64,000 bases of DNA from JAXMEQ01 sp046348225 (GCA_046348225.1 JAXMEQ010000007.1:124001-188000), one strand, 5' to 3'; positions 42,128 through 50,920 are shown, numbered from the stretch's first letter. Numbers and translations: made by a program. Notes: generated by a model from the sequence alone, not told the origin.

Positions 42128-42841
42128 CTATTGTGCGGCGCCGGGCTCGTCGGTGCGTGCCAGCACCAGCGCCGTGACATGGACCGCACCGGCCTCGCGC
42201 AGCACCCTGGCGGCGGCGTGCAGTGAAGCGCCGCTGGTCATCACGTCGTCCACCAGCACCACGCGCTGGCCCCGCAGGCTGCTGCGGCGCAGTGGATCCA
42301 GTGCAAAAGCACCCTGCACGTTGCGCAGGCGTTCGGCCCGCGGCAGGCTGTGCTGGGCCGGCGTGTCCCGCGTGCGCAGCAGCAAGGTGGCGTCGGTCTT
42401 GTCCGGCGCCAGCCGGCGTGCCAGCAGCAGGGCCTGGTTGAAGCCGCGCCCGCGCAGCCGAGGCGGCGCCAGTGGCATGGGCAGCACCCGGTCGCAGGCG
42501 TCCAGTGCGGGCTCCACCCAGGGCGTGCTGCGCATCAGCATGGCAAATGCGCGGGCCCAGCCGGCTTCGTCGTTGAACTTGAAGCGCGCGATGCAGCCTG
42601 ACCACGGGTAGCCGTAGGCCACGGCGGCCAGGCACGCGTCCAGCGGCGGCGGCGTGCGCCGGCACGCCCCGCATTGCCGCAGGCCCGCGGGGACTGGCAG
42701 CGCACAGGTGGCGCAGCGCGCAACGGGCTGCGCAAAGCGTGCCACGCAGGCCTCGCACAGTGGCTGCGCCGGCCAGGCGTGGCAGACCTCACAGCGGCCC
42801 GGCACGGCCAGCGAAGCCCTTGCAAGCAGTGCACGGAACAT
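42128..42841 (-). CDS. comF: ComF-family phosphoribosyltransferase-like protein
   Basis: The 237-residue protein has an N-terminal zinc ribbon with four CxxC-like pairs (CEVC, CEAC, CATC, CGAC) and a C-terminal phosphoribosyltransferase domain with VVLVDDVMTSGAS. ComF proteins take part in DNA uptake and, in some bacteria, primosome-linked steps. Start at 42841 is close to the divergent methyltransferase start at 42879, leaving only 37 bp for both promoters. Confidence 0.88.
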   Translation of the reverse strand: MFRALLARASLAVPGRCEVCHAWPAQPLCEACVARFAQPVARCATCALPVPAGLRQCGACRRTPPPLDACLAAVAYGYPWSGCIARFKFNDEAGWARAFAMLMRSTPWVEPALDACDRVLPMPLAPPRLRGRGFNQALLLARRLAPDKTDATLLLRTRDTPAQHSLPRAERLRNVQGAFALDPLRRSSLRGQRVVLVDDVMTSGASLHAAARVLREAGAVHVTALVLARTDEPGAAQ

Positions 42842-42878
42842 CGGCTCAATATACTCGGCGCTCACCTGCGCAGTACCC

Positions 42879-43781
42879 ATGGCCGACGACCGCCCTCCCA
42901 CCATTGACCCGCCGGCGGCCGCCCGCTGGGCGCAGGCGGCGCCCGCGCATTCGCCCTGGCTGCACGAGGAAGTGGCCCGGCGCATGGAAGACCGCCTTCA
43001 GTGGATCCGGCTCACGCCCACAGCCTGGGCCCACTGGGCGCCGGTGCGCGGCGGCTTGCAGGCCCATGCCCTGGTGGCAAAACGCTACCCCGCTTCTGAC
43101 TGCTTTGTGGTCGAAGCCCGCGCCGAAGCTGCGCAAGCCGCTATGAAATTCATAGCAAAGCCGTTGTGGAGTCCGGCCCGCTGGACCGGTGGCAAGACCC
43201 GTTTCAGCGCACCCCCCGACGGCGCGGTGCAGATGCTGTGGGCCAACATGGCGCTGCACATGGCACCAGCGCCGCAGGCGCTGATGGCGCAATGGCACCG
43301 GGCGCTGGCCACCGACGGCTTCCTGATGTTTTCCGCGCTGGGGCCCGACACGCTGCGCGAACTGCGGGCGCTGTACGCGCAGCTGGGCTGGCCGCCGCCC
43401 GCGCACGAGTTCACCGACATGCACGACTGGGGCGACATGCTGGTGCAGGCCGGCTTTGCCGAGCCGGTGATGGACATGGAGCGCATCACCCTGACCTGGG
43501 CATCGCCCGAGCGGCTGCTGGCGGAACTGCGCGAACTGGGCGCCAACCTGCACCCGCAGCGTTTTGCGGCCTTGCGGGGCCGCGGCTGGCGGCGCTCGCT
43601 GGAGCGCGCGCTGGCCGCGCGGCTGGCCAGCCCCGCCCATGATGGCCGGCTGGCATTGACGTTCGAGATCATCTATGGCCACGCGCTCAAGCCGGCTCCG
43701 CGGGTGCGCGTGGCCAGTGAAAGCGCGGTTTCCCTGCGCGACATGCGGGCCCTGCTGCAAGGCGGTGGCAAGCCCCGGTAA
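42879..43781 (+). CDS. BioC-like methyltransferase, diverged, with in-frame repeat
   Basis: The 300-residue protein resembles BioC-type malonyl-ACP O-methyltransferases of Burkholderiales in its second half: ANMALHMAPAPQALMAQWHR, GFLMFSALGPDTLRELR and ITLTWASPERLLAELRELG. The N-terminal SAM site is poorly conserved; a clear GxGxG motif is not seen, so activity is uncertain. Residues 77-93 (VEARAEAAQAAMKFIA region) are encoded by dispersed repeat copy 4, placed exactly where the SAM-binding core would be. BioC starts pimelate synthesis for biotin, but no bio genes are adjacent. Confidence 0.7.
   Translation: MADDRPPTIDPPAAARWAQAAPAHSPWLHEEVARRMEDRLQWIRLTPTAWAHWAPVRGGLQAHALVAKRYPASDCFVVEARAEAAQAAMKFIAKPLWSPARWTGGKTRFSAPPDGAVQMLWANMALHMAPAPQALMAQWHRALATDGFLMFSALGPDTLRELRALYAQLGWPPPAHEFTDMHDWGDMLVQAGFAEPVMDMERITLTWASPERLLAELRELGANLHPQRFAALRGRGWRRSLERALAARLASPAHDGRLALTFEIIYGHALKPAPRVRVASESAVSLRDMRALLQGGGKPR
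43109..43156 (-). repeat. Dispersed palindromic repeat, copy 4 (inside a CDS)
   Basis: Core at 43140-43156 with tail GGCTTGCGCAGCTTCGG on the minus strand. It is in frame in the BioC-like gene, with the core read as Ala-Met-Lys-Phe-Ile-Ala. Confidence 0.85.
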
Positions 43782-43923
43782 AAGTCTCAGGATTGGACAC
43801 TCCCCGGTGGGCGGGAGGCCCGGCAAGCCGCGCTACAATCGCAGACTGTGTAAGTTTGGGCATCCTCCCGCGTGAGGCAGTGCTCGGGCCCGGGGCCCGC
43901 GCTGCCAACTGTGAGCTTCACCC

Positions 43924-44400
43924 GTGTCGAACCTTGTTTACCGCTTCGCCACCGTCTCGGGCCGGAACATCCACTGGTTCTTGAAACGCAACTGCTCGGT
44001 CACACCGGTCCAGTTGGGCTGGCTGTATGCCTCGCTGTGCGTGGTGTCGCTCGGAATCGGGACATTCTTCTGGTTCCAGGGGGCCAAACTGATCCTGCCT
44101 TTCGCCTGGCTTGAACTGGCGGCGGTGGGCGCGGCATTCCTTGTGTATGCACGGCATGCGACCGACGGCGAGAAGATCTCGCTGCAGGGGCAGCAGCTGG
44201 TGGTGGAGCTGGAAAGCGCTGGCAAGCTGGAGCGCGCCGAGTTCGACCGCGAATGGGTCCGGGTGGAGCCCAGCGCAGGCGACCGGTCGCTGATTGCGCT
44301 GTCGGCCCGGGGTCGTTCAGTGAACGTGGGGCGCTATGTGCGCCCCGAACTGCGCCCCGCGCTGGCGCGAGAGATTCGGATGGCCTTGCGCTCGGCGTGA
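43924..44400 (+). CDS. DUF2244 membrane protein
   Basis: The 158-residue protein has two transmembrane helices (about residues 35-52 and 57-75) followed by a cytoplasmic beta-rich domain, matching DUF2244. This family commonly sits beside cytochrome c oxidase genes in alpha- and betaproteobacteria, and an assembly or quality role is suspected. It uses a GTG start and is the first gene of the cox cluster. A TACAAT hexamer at 43834-43839 may be its -10. Confidence 0.82.
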   Translation: MSNLVYRFATVSGRNIHWFLKRNCSVTPVQLGWLYASLCVVSLGIGTFFWFQGAKLILPFAWLELAAVGAAFLVYARHATDGEKISLQGQQLVVELESAGKLERAEFDREWVRVEPSAGDRSLIALSARGRSVNVGRYVRPELRPALAREIRMALRSA

Positions 44401-44440
44401 GGCACGATGGTTAATTTGAGGCAATGAAGAAGTGAACACG

Positions 44441-45619
44441 ATGAAGAGCATTTCCAGCAAATTGGCTTCTCTGCTGCTGAATCTGGGTGTTGCCGCAGGC
44501 GCCTGGGTTTCGACCGCGGCCTGGGCTGTCAACGACCTGCCCGGCGGGCCCGCAGTGCGCCAGCTCAACCTGCATCCGCCGGTGACGCGGATCGCGGAAG
44601 AACAGCACTGGCTGCACTGGTTCATGATGATCCTGTGCACGGTGATCTTCATCGCCGTGTTTGCCGTCATGTTCTATTCGATCTGGAAGCACCGCAAGTC
44701 GGTGGGCCACAAGCCGGCCAACTTCCACGAGTCGGTCACCGTGGAAATCATCTGGACGGTCATTCCGTTCATCATCGTGATCCTGATGGCGCTGCCCGCC
44801 ACCAAGGTGCTGGTGGCCTCCAAGGACACCACCAACGCCGACCTGACGATCAAGGCCACCGGCTACCAGTGGAAATGGGGTTACGACTACCTCAAGGGCG
44901 AAGGTGAAGGCATTGGCTTCATCTCCACGCTGGACAGCACCCACCGCGAAATGTCCAACAACGGCGCCAAGGGCGATGTGCCGGACAACTACCTGCTCAA
45001 GGTGGACAACCCGCTGGTGGTGCCGGTGGGCAAGAAGGTCCGCATCATCACCACCGCCAACGACGTGATCCATGCCTTCGCCGTGCCGGCCTTCGGCATC
45101 AAGCAGGACGCGATCCCCGGCTTCGTGCGCGACACCTGGTTCCGTGCCGAGAAGACCGGCGACTTCTACGGTCAGTGCCAGGAGCTGTGCGGCAAGGAAC
45201 ACGCCTACATGCCCATCCACGTGAAGGTGGTGACGGCCGAAGAGTACGCCAAGTGGGTGGACGGCGAAAAGAAGAAGATGGCCGCCAAGCAGGACGACCC
45301 TTCCAAGGTCTGGACGCTGGACGACATCCTGAAGCGTGGCGAAAAGGTCTATGCCGCCAACTGCGCTGCCTGCCACCAGGCCAATGGCAAGGGTGCCGGC
45401 CCGATCAAGCCGCTGGACGGCGCCGCCGTGGTGCTGGACGCCGACAAGAACAAGACGATTGCCGTGCTGCTGAACGGCCAGAACAACGGCGCCATGCCCG
45501 CCTGGAAGCAGCTGAGCGACACCGACATTGCCGCCGTGATCAGCTATGCCAAGAACAACTGGTCCAACAAGACTGGCCAGGTGGTGCAGCCCGCTGACGT
45601 GCTGGCCCAGCGCAAGTAA
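44441..45619 (+). CDS. coxB: Cytochrome c oxidase subunit II with fused cytochrome c domain (caa3-type)
   Basis: The 392-residue subunit II has a signal peptide, two transmembrane helices (about 55-80 and 100-122), and the CuA site GQCQELCGKEHAYM. After a linker comes a class I cytochrome c domain with haem motif CAACH near residue 310, so electrons can pass from c-type cytochromes through a built-in haem to CuA. The ATG at 44441 gives a proper signal peptide and has GAAGAA about 8 bases upstream; a GTG at 44432 would extend it by three residues. It is followed by coxA after 33 bp. Confidence 0.92.
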   Translation: MKSISSKLASLLLNLGVAAGAWVSTAAWAVNDLPGGPAVRQLNLHPPVTRIAEEQHWLHWFMMILCTVIFIAVFAVMFYSIWKHRKSVGHKPANFHESVTVEIIWTVIPFIIVILMALPATKVLVASKDTTNADLTIKATGYQWKWGYDYLKGEGEGIGFISTLDSTHREMSNNGAKGDVPDNYLLKVDNPLVVPVGKKVRIITTANDVIHAFAVPAFGIKQDAIPGFVRDTWFRAEKTGDFYGQCQELCGKEHAYMPIHVKVVTAEEYAKWVDGEKKKMAAKQDDPSKVWTLDDILKRGEKVYAANCAACHQANGKGAGPIKPLDGAAVVLDADKNKTIAVLLNGQNNGAMPAWKQLSDTDIAAVISYAKNNWSNKTGQVVQPADVLAQRK

Positions 45620-45652
45620 GCCCCGGCGAAACGGATACAGAAGGAAATCAAG

Positions 45653-47272
45653 ATGAGTGCAGTCCTCGACCATCACGACCACGCCCACGACGATCACCAT
45701 GACCACGCGCCTTCGGGCTGGCGCCGCTGGGTCTATGCCACCAACCACAAGGACATCGGGACGCTGTACCTGCTGTTCGCGTTCTTCATGCTGATGTTCG
45801 GCGGCGTGCTGGCACTGCTGATCCGCGCCGAGCTGTTCCAGCCCGGCCTGCAGGTCGTGAACCCCGAGCTGTTCAACCAGCTCACCACCATGCACGGCCT
45901 GATCATGGTGTTCGGCGCCATCATGCCGGCCTTTGTGGGCTTCGCGAACTGGATGATCCCGCTGCAGATCGGTGCGGCCGACATGGCTTTCGCCCGCATG
46001 AACAACTTCAGCTTCTGGCTGATGATCCCGGCCGGCCTGATGCTGGCCGGCTCCTTCTTCATGCCCGGTGGCGCGCCCGCCGCGGGCTGGACGCTGTACG
46101 CACCGCTGACCCTGCAGATGGGCCCGTCCATGGACGCCGGCATCTTTGCCATGCACATCCTGGGTGCCAGCTCGATCATGGGCTCGATCAACATCATCGT
46201 GACCATCCTGAACATGCGCGCGCCCGGCATGACGCTCATGAAGATGCCGATGTTCTGCTGGACCTGGCTGATCACGGCCTACCTGCTGATCGCCGTGATG
46301 CCCGTGCTGGCCGGCGCCATCACCATGACGCTGACAGACCGCCACTTCGGCACCAGCTTCTTCAACCCCGCCGGTGGCGGCGACCCGGTGATGTACCAGC
46401 ACATCTTCTGGTTCTTCGGCCACCCCGAGGTGTACATCATGATCCTGCCGGCCTTCGGCATCATCAGCCAGATCGTGCCGGCCTTCAGCCGCAAGAAGCT
46501 GTTCGGCTATGCCTCCATGGTGTATGCCACCAGCTCGATCGCCATCCTGAGCTTCATCGTCTGGGCGCACCACATGTTCACCACCGGCATGCCAGTGACG
46601 GGCCAGCTGTTCTTCATGTACGCCACGATGCTGATTGCCGTGCCCACGGCCGTGAAGATCTTCAACTGGATCGCCACCATGTGGCAGGGCTCGATGACGT
46701 TTGAAACGCCGATGCTGTTCGCGGTGGGCTTCATCTTCGTGTTCACCATGGGTGGCTTCACCGGCCTGATCCTGGCCATGGCGCCGATCGACATCCAGCT
46801 GCAGGACACCTACTACGTGGTGGCGCACTTCCATTACGTGCTGGTGGCTGGCTCGCTGTACGCGCTGTTCGCCGGCTACTACTACTGGGCGCCGAAGTGG
46901 ACGGGCGTGATGTACAACGAAGCGCGCGGCAAGATCCACTTTTGGTGGAGCCTGATTGCCTTCAACATCACCTTCTTCCCGATGCACTTCCTGGGCCTGG
47001 CCGGCATGCCGCGCCGCTACGCCGACTACCCGATGCAGTTCGCCGATTTCAATGCAGTGGCGTCGGTGGGTGCGTTTGCCTTCGGTCTGGCGCAGGTGTA
47101 CTTCTTCTTCTTCATCGTGCTGCCCACCATGCGTGGCAAGGGCGAGAAGGCCTCGCAAAAGCCCTGGGAAGCCGCAGAAGGCCTGGAATGGGAAGTGCCG
47201 TCCCCGGCGCCGTTCCACACCTTCGAGACGCCGCCCAAGCTGGACGCCACCGCCACCAAGGTCGTCGGCTGA
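45653..47272 (+). CDS. coxA: Cytochrome c oxidase subunit I
   Basis: The 539-residue subunit I has 12 transmembrane helices. Haem and copper ligands are visible: MHGLIMVFG (haem a His), WFFGHPEVYI (CuB His and the cross-linked Tyr), WAHHMFTTGM (CuB His pair) and VAHFHYVL (haem a/a3 His pair). Proton-channel residues of the D and K types (for example in NNFSFWLM and the VIWAHH region) are of the aa3 type A. The N-terminus is rich in His and Asp (DHHDHAHDDHHDHAP), an unusual metal-binding-like stretch. It reduces oxygen and pumps protons. Confidence 0.95.
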   Translation: MSAVLDHHDHAHDDHHDHAPSGWRRWVYATNHKDIGTLYLLFAFFMLMFGGVLALLIRAELFQPGLQVVNPELFNQLTTMHGLIMVFGAIMPAFVGFANWMIPLQIGAADMAFARMNNFSFWLMIPAGLMLAGSFFMPGGAPAAGWTLYAPLTLQMGPSMDAGIFAMHILGASSIMGSINIIVTILNMRAPGMTLMKMPMFCWTWLITAYLLIAVMPVLAGAITMTLTDRHFGTSFFNPAGGGDPVMYQHIFWFFGHPEVYIMILPAFGIISQIVPAFSRKKLFGYASMVYATSSIAILSFIVWAHHMFTTGMPVTGQLFFMYATMLIAVPTAVKIFNWIATMWQGSMTFETPMLFAVGFIFVFTMGGFTGLILAMAPIDIQLQDTYYVVAHFHYVLVAGSLYALFAGYYYWAPKWTGVMYNEARGKIHFWWSLIAFNITFFPMHFLGLAGMPRRYADYPMQFADFNAVASVGAFAFGLAQVYFFFFIVLPTMRGKGEKASQKPWEAAEGLEWEVPSPAPFHTFETPPKLDATATKVVG

Positions 47273-47277
47273 ACACC

Positions 47278-47397
47278 ATGGCCAGCACGCCCGAGCAAAA
47301 GAAGAGCAACCTGCGCATGGCGCTGATCCTCGCGTCCGTGGCCGCGGTGTTCTTCATCGGGTTCATGGTCAAGATGGTCCTGCTGTCCTCGCGCTGA
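47278..47397 (+). CDS. Small cytochrome oxidase assembly protein
   Basis: The 39-residue protein has one transmembrane helix preceded by a basic start (MASTPEQKKSNLRMALILAS). It sits between coxA and ctaG, where Burkholderiales carry a small cytochrome oxidase assembly gene, so I assign it by size and place. It starts 6 bases after the coxA stop. Direct evidence of function is lacking. Confidence 0.75.
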   Translation: MASTPEQKKSNLRMALILASVAAVFFIGFMVKMVLLSSR

Positions 47398-47409
47398 CCG
47401 GTCCGTACC

Positions 47410-48057
47410 ATGAGCCTTCGCAGCGCCAACATCCGCATGGTCGGCAAGCTGGTCGTCGTCACGGCCGGCATGTTCGCCTTCGGCTACGCGCTGGTGCCCC
47501 TGTACAAGGCCATCTGCGAGATGACCGGCATCAACATCCTGTCGCTGTCCGAGCGGCAGGTCCCGGGGGGTGGCACGGCCGGGCGCGACGTGAAGTTGCC
47601 GGCCAATACCCAGGTCGACACCAGCCGGACCATCACCGTGGAGTTTGACGCCAACGCGCGCGGGCCCTGGCAGTTCAAGCCGGCGCAGCGTTCGGTGCAG
47701 GTGCACCCGGGCCAGCTCACCACCGTGATGTACGAATTCCAGAATACGCAGAACCGCCGCATGGCCGCGCAGGCCATCCCGAGCTACGCGCCCAACCAGG
47801 CGGCGGCGCATTTCAACAAGCTGGAATGCTTCTGCTTCAACCAGTACACGCTGGAGCCGGGCGAGAAGAAGCAGTGGCCGGTGGCTTTCGTGATCGACCC
47901 GAAGCTGTCGAAAGACGTCACCACCATCACGCTGTCGTACACCTTCTTTGAAGTGGGTGGCAAAACGCCGCCGGCGCCGACGGCGGCGATTGCCGTGCAG
48001 CCGCCGGCACCCACCGCCGACGCGACGGCAGTGCTCAAGGGCGGAGTGGGCTCATGA
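47410..48057 (+). CDS. ctaG: Copper chaperone CtaG/Cox11
   Basis: The 215-residue protein has one N-terminal membrane helix and a periplasmic domain with the copper-binding pair in LECFCFNQYTLEPGE, the Cox11 signature. It delivers copper to CuB of subunit I. A C-terminal extension of about 25 residues rich in Pro, Ala and Thr follows the conserved domain. Its stop overlaps the next start (ATGA). Confidence 0.93.
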   Translation: MSLRSANIRMVGKLVVVTAGMFAFGYALVPLYKAICEMTGINILSLSERQVPGGGTAGRDVKLPANTQVDTSRTITVEFDANARGPWQFKPAQRSVQVHPGQLTTVMYEFQNTQNRRMAAQAIPSYAPNQAAAHFNKLECFCFNQYTLEPGEKKQWPVAFVIDPKLSKDVTTITLSYTFFEVGGKTPPAPTAAIAVQPPAPTADATAVLKGGVGS

Positions 48058-48251
48058 ACGCGCCCTCCGCCAAACCATCGTTCCTGCGCACGGTCAAGAC
48101 CGTGGCCTGGTCCTTCATCGGGATCCGCAAGAACAGCGAATACAAGCAGGACCTGGCACAGGCCAACCCGTTTCACATCATCGCCGTGGGCATTGGCGCC
48201 GCGGTGCTGCTGGTGGTCGGGTTGATGGTGCTGGTCAACTGGGTGGTCTGA
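48054..48251 (+). CDS. DUF2970 small membrane protein
   Basis: The 65-residue protein has a conserved cytoplasmic start with KTVAWSFIGIRKNSEYKQD and one C-terminal transmembrane helix, the DUF2970 layout. The family lies between ctaG and coxC in many betaproteobacteria. Function is unknown; a role in oxidase assembly is suggested by context. ATGA overlap with ctaG. Confidence 0.85.
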   Translation: MNAPSAKPSFLRTVKTVAWSFIGIRKNSEYKQDLAQANPFHIIAVGIGAAVLLVVGLMVLVNWVV

Positions 48252-48300
48252 CCGGCCGCCGCAGGATTCAAGGGAAATCGAGAGAGAGTCAGGAGCAGAT

Positions 48301-49182
48301 ATGAGTACCACCGCCCACGGCACCACGCCTTATTACTTCGTGCCCCAACCGTCGCGCCATCCTGTCATGGCCGCGATCGGCCTGTTCTTCGTGATCCTGG
48401 GCGCCGGCCAGTGGATCAACGGCGCGGGCTGGGGCATGTATTCGCTGTTCTTCGGACTGGCCTGGTGGCTGTTCGTGCTGTACCAGTGGTTCAGCGAGTC
48501 CATCGCCGAAAGCGAAGGCGGCCAGTACGGCCACAAGATCGATGTCTCGTTCCGCTGGAGCATGAGCTGGTTCATCTTCTCGGAAGTGATGTTCTTCGGC
48601 GCCTTCTTCACCGCACTGTGGTGGGCCCGTGCCCACTCGGTGCCGGCACTGGGCAGCCTGGAAAACGCGCTGCTGTGGCCCGACTTCAAGGCCGTCTGGC
48701 CGAGCGTCGCCGCCGGCATGACCGCCTCGCCGGCCGGCATCGTGGAGCCGTTCCAGACCATGGGCCCGTTCTGGCTGCCCACCATCAACACCGCGCTGCT
48801 GCTGACCTCGGGCGTGACGCTCACCATTGCCCACCACGCCCTGCGTGAAAACCAGCGCGGCAAGACCATCGCCTTCATGTGGCTCACGGTGTTGCTGGGC
48901 GTGACCTTCCTGTGCGTGCAGGGCTACGAATACTTCCACGCCTACAGCGACCTGAACCTCAAGCTCTCGTCCGGTGTCTATGGCTCGACCTTCTTCATGC
49001 TGACCGGCTTCCACGGCTTCCACGTGTTCGTGGGCATGCTGATGCTGCTGTTCATCACGCTGCGCCTCATGAAGGGCCACTTCACGCCCGACCGGCATTT
49101 CGGTTTCGAAGGTGCCGCCTGGTACTGGCACTTTGTGGACGTGGTCTGGCTCGGCCTGTATGTGCTCGTCTACTGGATGTAA
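48301..49182 (+). CDS. coxC: Cytochrome c oxidase subunit III
   Basis: The 293-residue subunit III has seven transmembrane helices and the family motifs SWFIFSEVMFFGAFF (with the conserved Glu), TGFHGFHVFVG and the C-terminal HFVDVVWLGLYVLVYWM. It stabilises the oxidase and supports proton uptake. A GAGTCAGGAG ribosome region precedes the ATG. A terminator follows. Confidence 0.95.
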   Translation: MSTTAHGTTPYYFVPQPSRHPVMAAIGLFFVILGAGQWINGAGWGMYSLFFGLAWWLFVLYQWFSESIAESEGGQYGHKIDVSFRWSMSWFIFSEVMFFGAFFTALWWARAHSVPALGSLENALLWPDFKAVWPSVAAGMTASPAGIVEPFQTMGPFWLPTINTALLLTSGVTLTIAHHALRENQRGKTIAFMWLTVLLGVTFLCVQGYEYFHAYSDLNLKLSSGVYGSTFFMLTGFHGFHVFVGMLMLLFITLRLMKGHFTPDRHFGFEGAAWYWHFVDVVWLGLYVLVYWM

Positions 49183-49196
49183 GCACGCCACCCACG

Positions 49197-49223
49197 AAAA
49201 AAGCGCCGTGAGGCGCTTTTTTT
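49197..49223. terminator. Intrinsic terminator after coxC
   Basis: AAAAAAGCGCC-GTGA-GGCGCTTTTTTT. It ends the coxBA-ctaG-coxC transcript and, on the minus strand, the DUF2909 gene. Confidence 0.88.
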
Positions 49224-49242
49224 GTTGGGGCCGGTTCCAGGC

Positions 49243-49464
49243 CTATTTGCCTGCGGGCAGGCCCGTGGGCTGGATGTAGCCCAACTTCCAGGCCAGCAGG
49301 ATGCAGACAAACAGCAGGATCGAAAACCCCACACGGAACGCCAGCGCGCGGGCCATGTGGCTGGTCTTGGCCTTGCCGCCACGGCCGTCCTTCATCATGA
49401 AAAAAAGCGCCGTGCCCAGGCTGCCCAGGATGGCGACAAACGCAAACGCAACCAGATATGTCAT
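49243..49464 (-). CDS. Twin-transmembrane protein (DUF2909)
   Basis: The 73-residue protein has two transmembrane helices (residues 4-23 and 45-63) and the conserved loop KDGRGGKAKTSHMARALAFR, matching DUF2909, a gene frequently found antisense between coxC and surf1. Function is unknown. It diverges from surf1 with only 15 bp between starts. Confidence 0.85.
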   Translation of the reverse strand: MTYLVAFAFVAILGSLGTALFFMMKDGRGGKAKTSHMARALAFRVGFSILLFVCILLAWKLGYIQPTGLPAGK

Positions 49465-49479
49465 GGGGGGGATTATCCC

Positions 49480-50238
49480 GTGACGCCCGCCCGCCTGCGT
49501 TCGCCGCGCTTCTGGCTGATCACGCTGGCAGCCCTGGCCGCCATGCTGGCGACCCTGTCGCTGGGTTTCTGGCAGCTGTCCCGGGCCAGCCAGAAGGAGG
49601 CCCTGCAGGCCGCCACCGACGCGAGAAAAGGGCTTCCAGCCCTCGACAACACTGCGCTGGCTGCTATCAAAAACGTAGCAGATGAATTGCACCGGCCGGT
49701 CCGCCTGCAGGGCCGCTGGCTGCCGCAGCACAGCGTGTACCTCGACAACCGGCAAATGAATGGCAAACCCGGCTTTCATGTGCTGACCCCGCTGGTGCTG
49801 GACGGCAGCGGCGTCGTGGTGCTGGTGCAGCGGGGCTGGGTACCCCGAAATTTTGTGAACCGGGAACAGCTGCCAGCGGTGCAGTCGCCCACAGGTGTGG
49901 TGGGGGTGGAGGGTCGCCTCGCTGCGGCGCCGCCCCGGCTCTACGAATTCCAGGGCGCCGCGCCGGCGCCGGGGTCTTCCGTCATCCGGCAAAATCTGGA
50001 CTTGGCCGCTTTCAGCGCCGAGACCCGCCTGCCGCTGGTGCCCTTCACCGTGCTGCAGCTTGGCGCGGCGTCCGACGGCCTGCTGCGCGACTGGCCCGAA
50101 GCTGCCAGCGGCACCGGCAAGCACTACGGTTACGCATTTCAATGGTTCGGGCTTAGCGGCCTGCTCACTGTCCTTTATGTCTGGTTCCAATTCATCGCGC
50201 CCTGGCGCTCCCGCCGTGCAGCCGCCCGGCGCGCTTGA
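49480..50238 (+). CDS. SURF1-family oxidase assembly protein
   Basis: The 252-residue protein has transmembrane helices at both ends (about 9-28 and 220-240) and the SURF1 motifs FWQLSRASQKE, VYLDNRQMNGKPGFHVLTPL and RGWVPRN. It helps insert haem a into subunit I. Dispersed repeat copy 6 (49632-49679) encodes residues 52-67, a variable loop before the HRPVRLQGRW strand. GTG start at 49480. Confidence 0.88.
   Translation: MTPARLRSPRFWLITLAALAAMLATLSLGFWQLSRASQKEALQAATDARKGLPALDNTALAAIKNVADELHRPVRLQGRWLPQHSVYLDNRQMNGKPGFHVLTPLVLDGSGVVVLVQRGWVPRNFVNREQLPAVQSPTGVVGVEGRLAAAPPRLYEFQGAAPAPGSSVIRQNLDLAAFSAETRLPLVPFTVLQLGAASDGLLRDWPEAASGTGKHYGYAFQWFGLSGLLTVLYVWFQFIAPWRSRRAAARRA
49632..49679 (-). repeat. 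Dispersed palindromic repeat, copy 6 (inside surf1)
   Basis: Core at 49663-49679 with tail GCGCAGTGTTGTCGAGGGC on the minus strand. The core is in frame, read as Ala-Ile-Lys-Asn-Val-Ala. Confidence 0.75.
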
Positions 50239-50920
50239 CGAGCCGCTGGGCCTGACCGTGCATTCGCTGCCCACGCCGCAGGAGGCGATCGGTGGCGAGG
50301 CGCAGCGCACCGTGCGCGGGCGCTGGAAGATGCTGGCCGTGCTGCTGGTGTGCGCGGCACCCGTCATTGCGTCGTACTTCACCTACTACGTGGTGCGTCC
50401 CGAGGGACGACGCAACTATGGCGAGCTGATCGACCCGCAGCGCCCGCTGCCGGCGCTGCCCACGGTGGCGCTGGACGGCACGGCGGGCCAGCTGCCCGCG
50501 CTCAAGGGCCAGTGGCTGCTGATCAGCGTGGCGGGCGGTGCCTGCGACGCCACCTGCGAAAAACACCTGTACCTGCAGCGCCAGCTGCGCGAAGGCCTGG
50601 GCAAGGACAAGGACCGGCTCGACTGGGTCTGGCTGGTGCCCGACGACGCACCGGTCAAGCCCGAGCTGCGGCCCGCCATCCAGCAGGCCACCGTGCTGCG
50701 GGTGGACGCGGCGCGGCTTGCCCAGTGGCTGGTGCCGGGCCCGGGCCGCGCCTTGCGCGACCACCTGTACGTGGTGGACCCGCTGGGCAACTGGATGATG
50801 CGCTTCCCGGCCGTCAACCTGGACGCCCAGGTGGACACGGCGTCGGCGGCGAAGATCAAGCGCGACCTGGAGCGGCTGATGCGCGCCTCCGCGTCGTGGG
50901 ACCAGGTGGGGCGGCCCTGA
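50177..50920 (+). CDS. SCO-like thioredoxin-fold membrane protein
   Basis: The 247-residue protein has one membrane helix (about residues 50-68, KMLAVLLVCAAPVIASYFTY) and a periplasmic thioredoxin-like domain with a C-x3-C pair, ACDATC, after LLISVAGG, and a DHLYVVDPLGNWMMRF strand. The pair resembles the SCO1 copper motif but without the proline. A copper or redox role in oxidase assembly is likely. Start is uncertain: the ATG at 50177 overlaps surf1 by 62 bp, and a GTG at 50216 is an alternative. Its stop overlaps the ctaA start. Confidence 0.8.
   Translation: MSGSNSSRPGAPAVQPPGALDEPLGLTVHSLPTPQEAIGGEAQRTVRGRWKMLAVLLVCAAPVIASYFTYYVVRPEGRRNYGELIDPQRPLPALPTVALDGTAGQLPALKGQWLLISVAGGACDATCEKHLYLQRQLREGLGKDKDRLDWVWLVPDDAPVKPELRPAIQQATVLRVDAARLAQWLVPGPGRALRDHLYVVDPLGNWMMRFPAVNLDAQVDTASAAKIKRDLERLMRASASWDQVGRP

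Noticed and set aside
44411..47218. 935-codon minus-strand frame opposite coxB/coxA
   Set aside because: High-GC shadow of real genes; composition is His/Gly-rich and has no family features. The same applies to the long frames at 57783-60293, 34683-37133 and 8403-10109.
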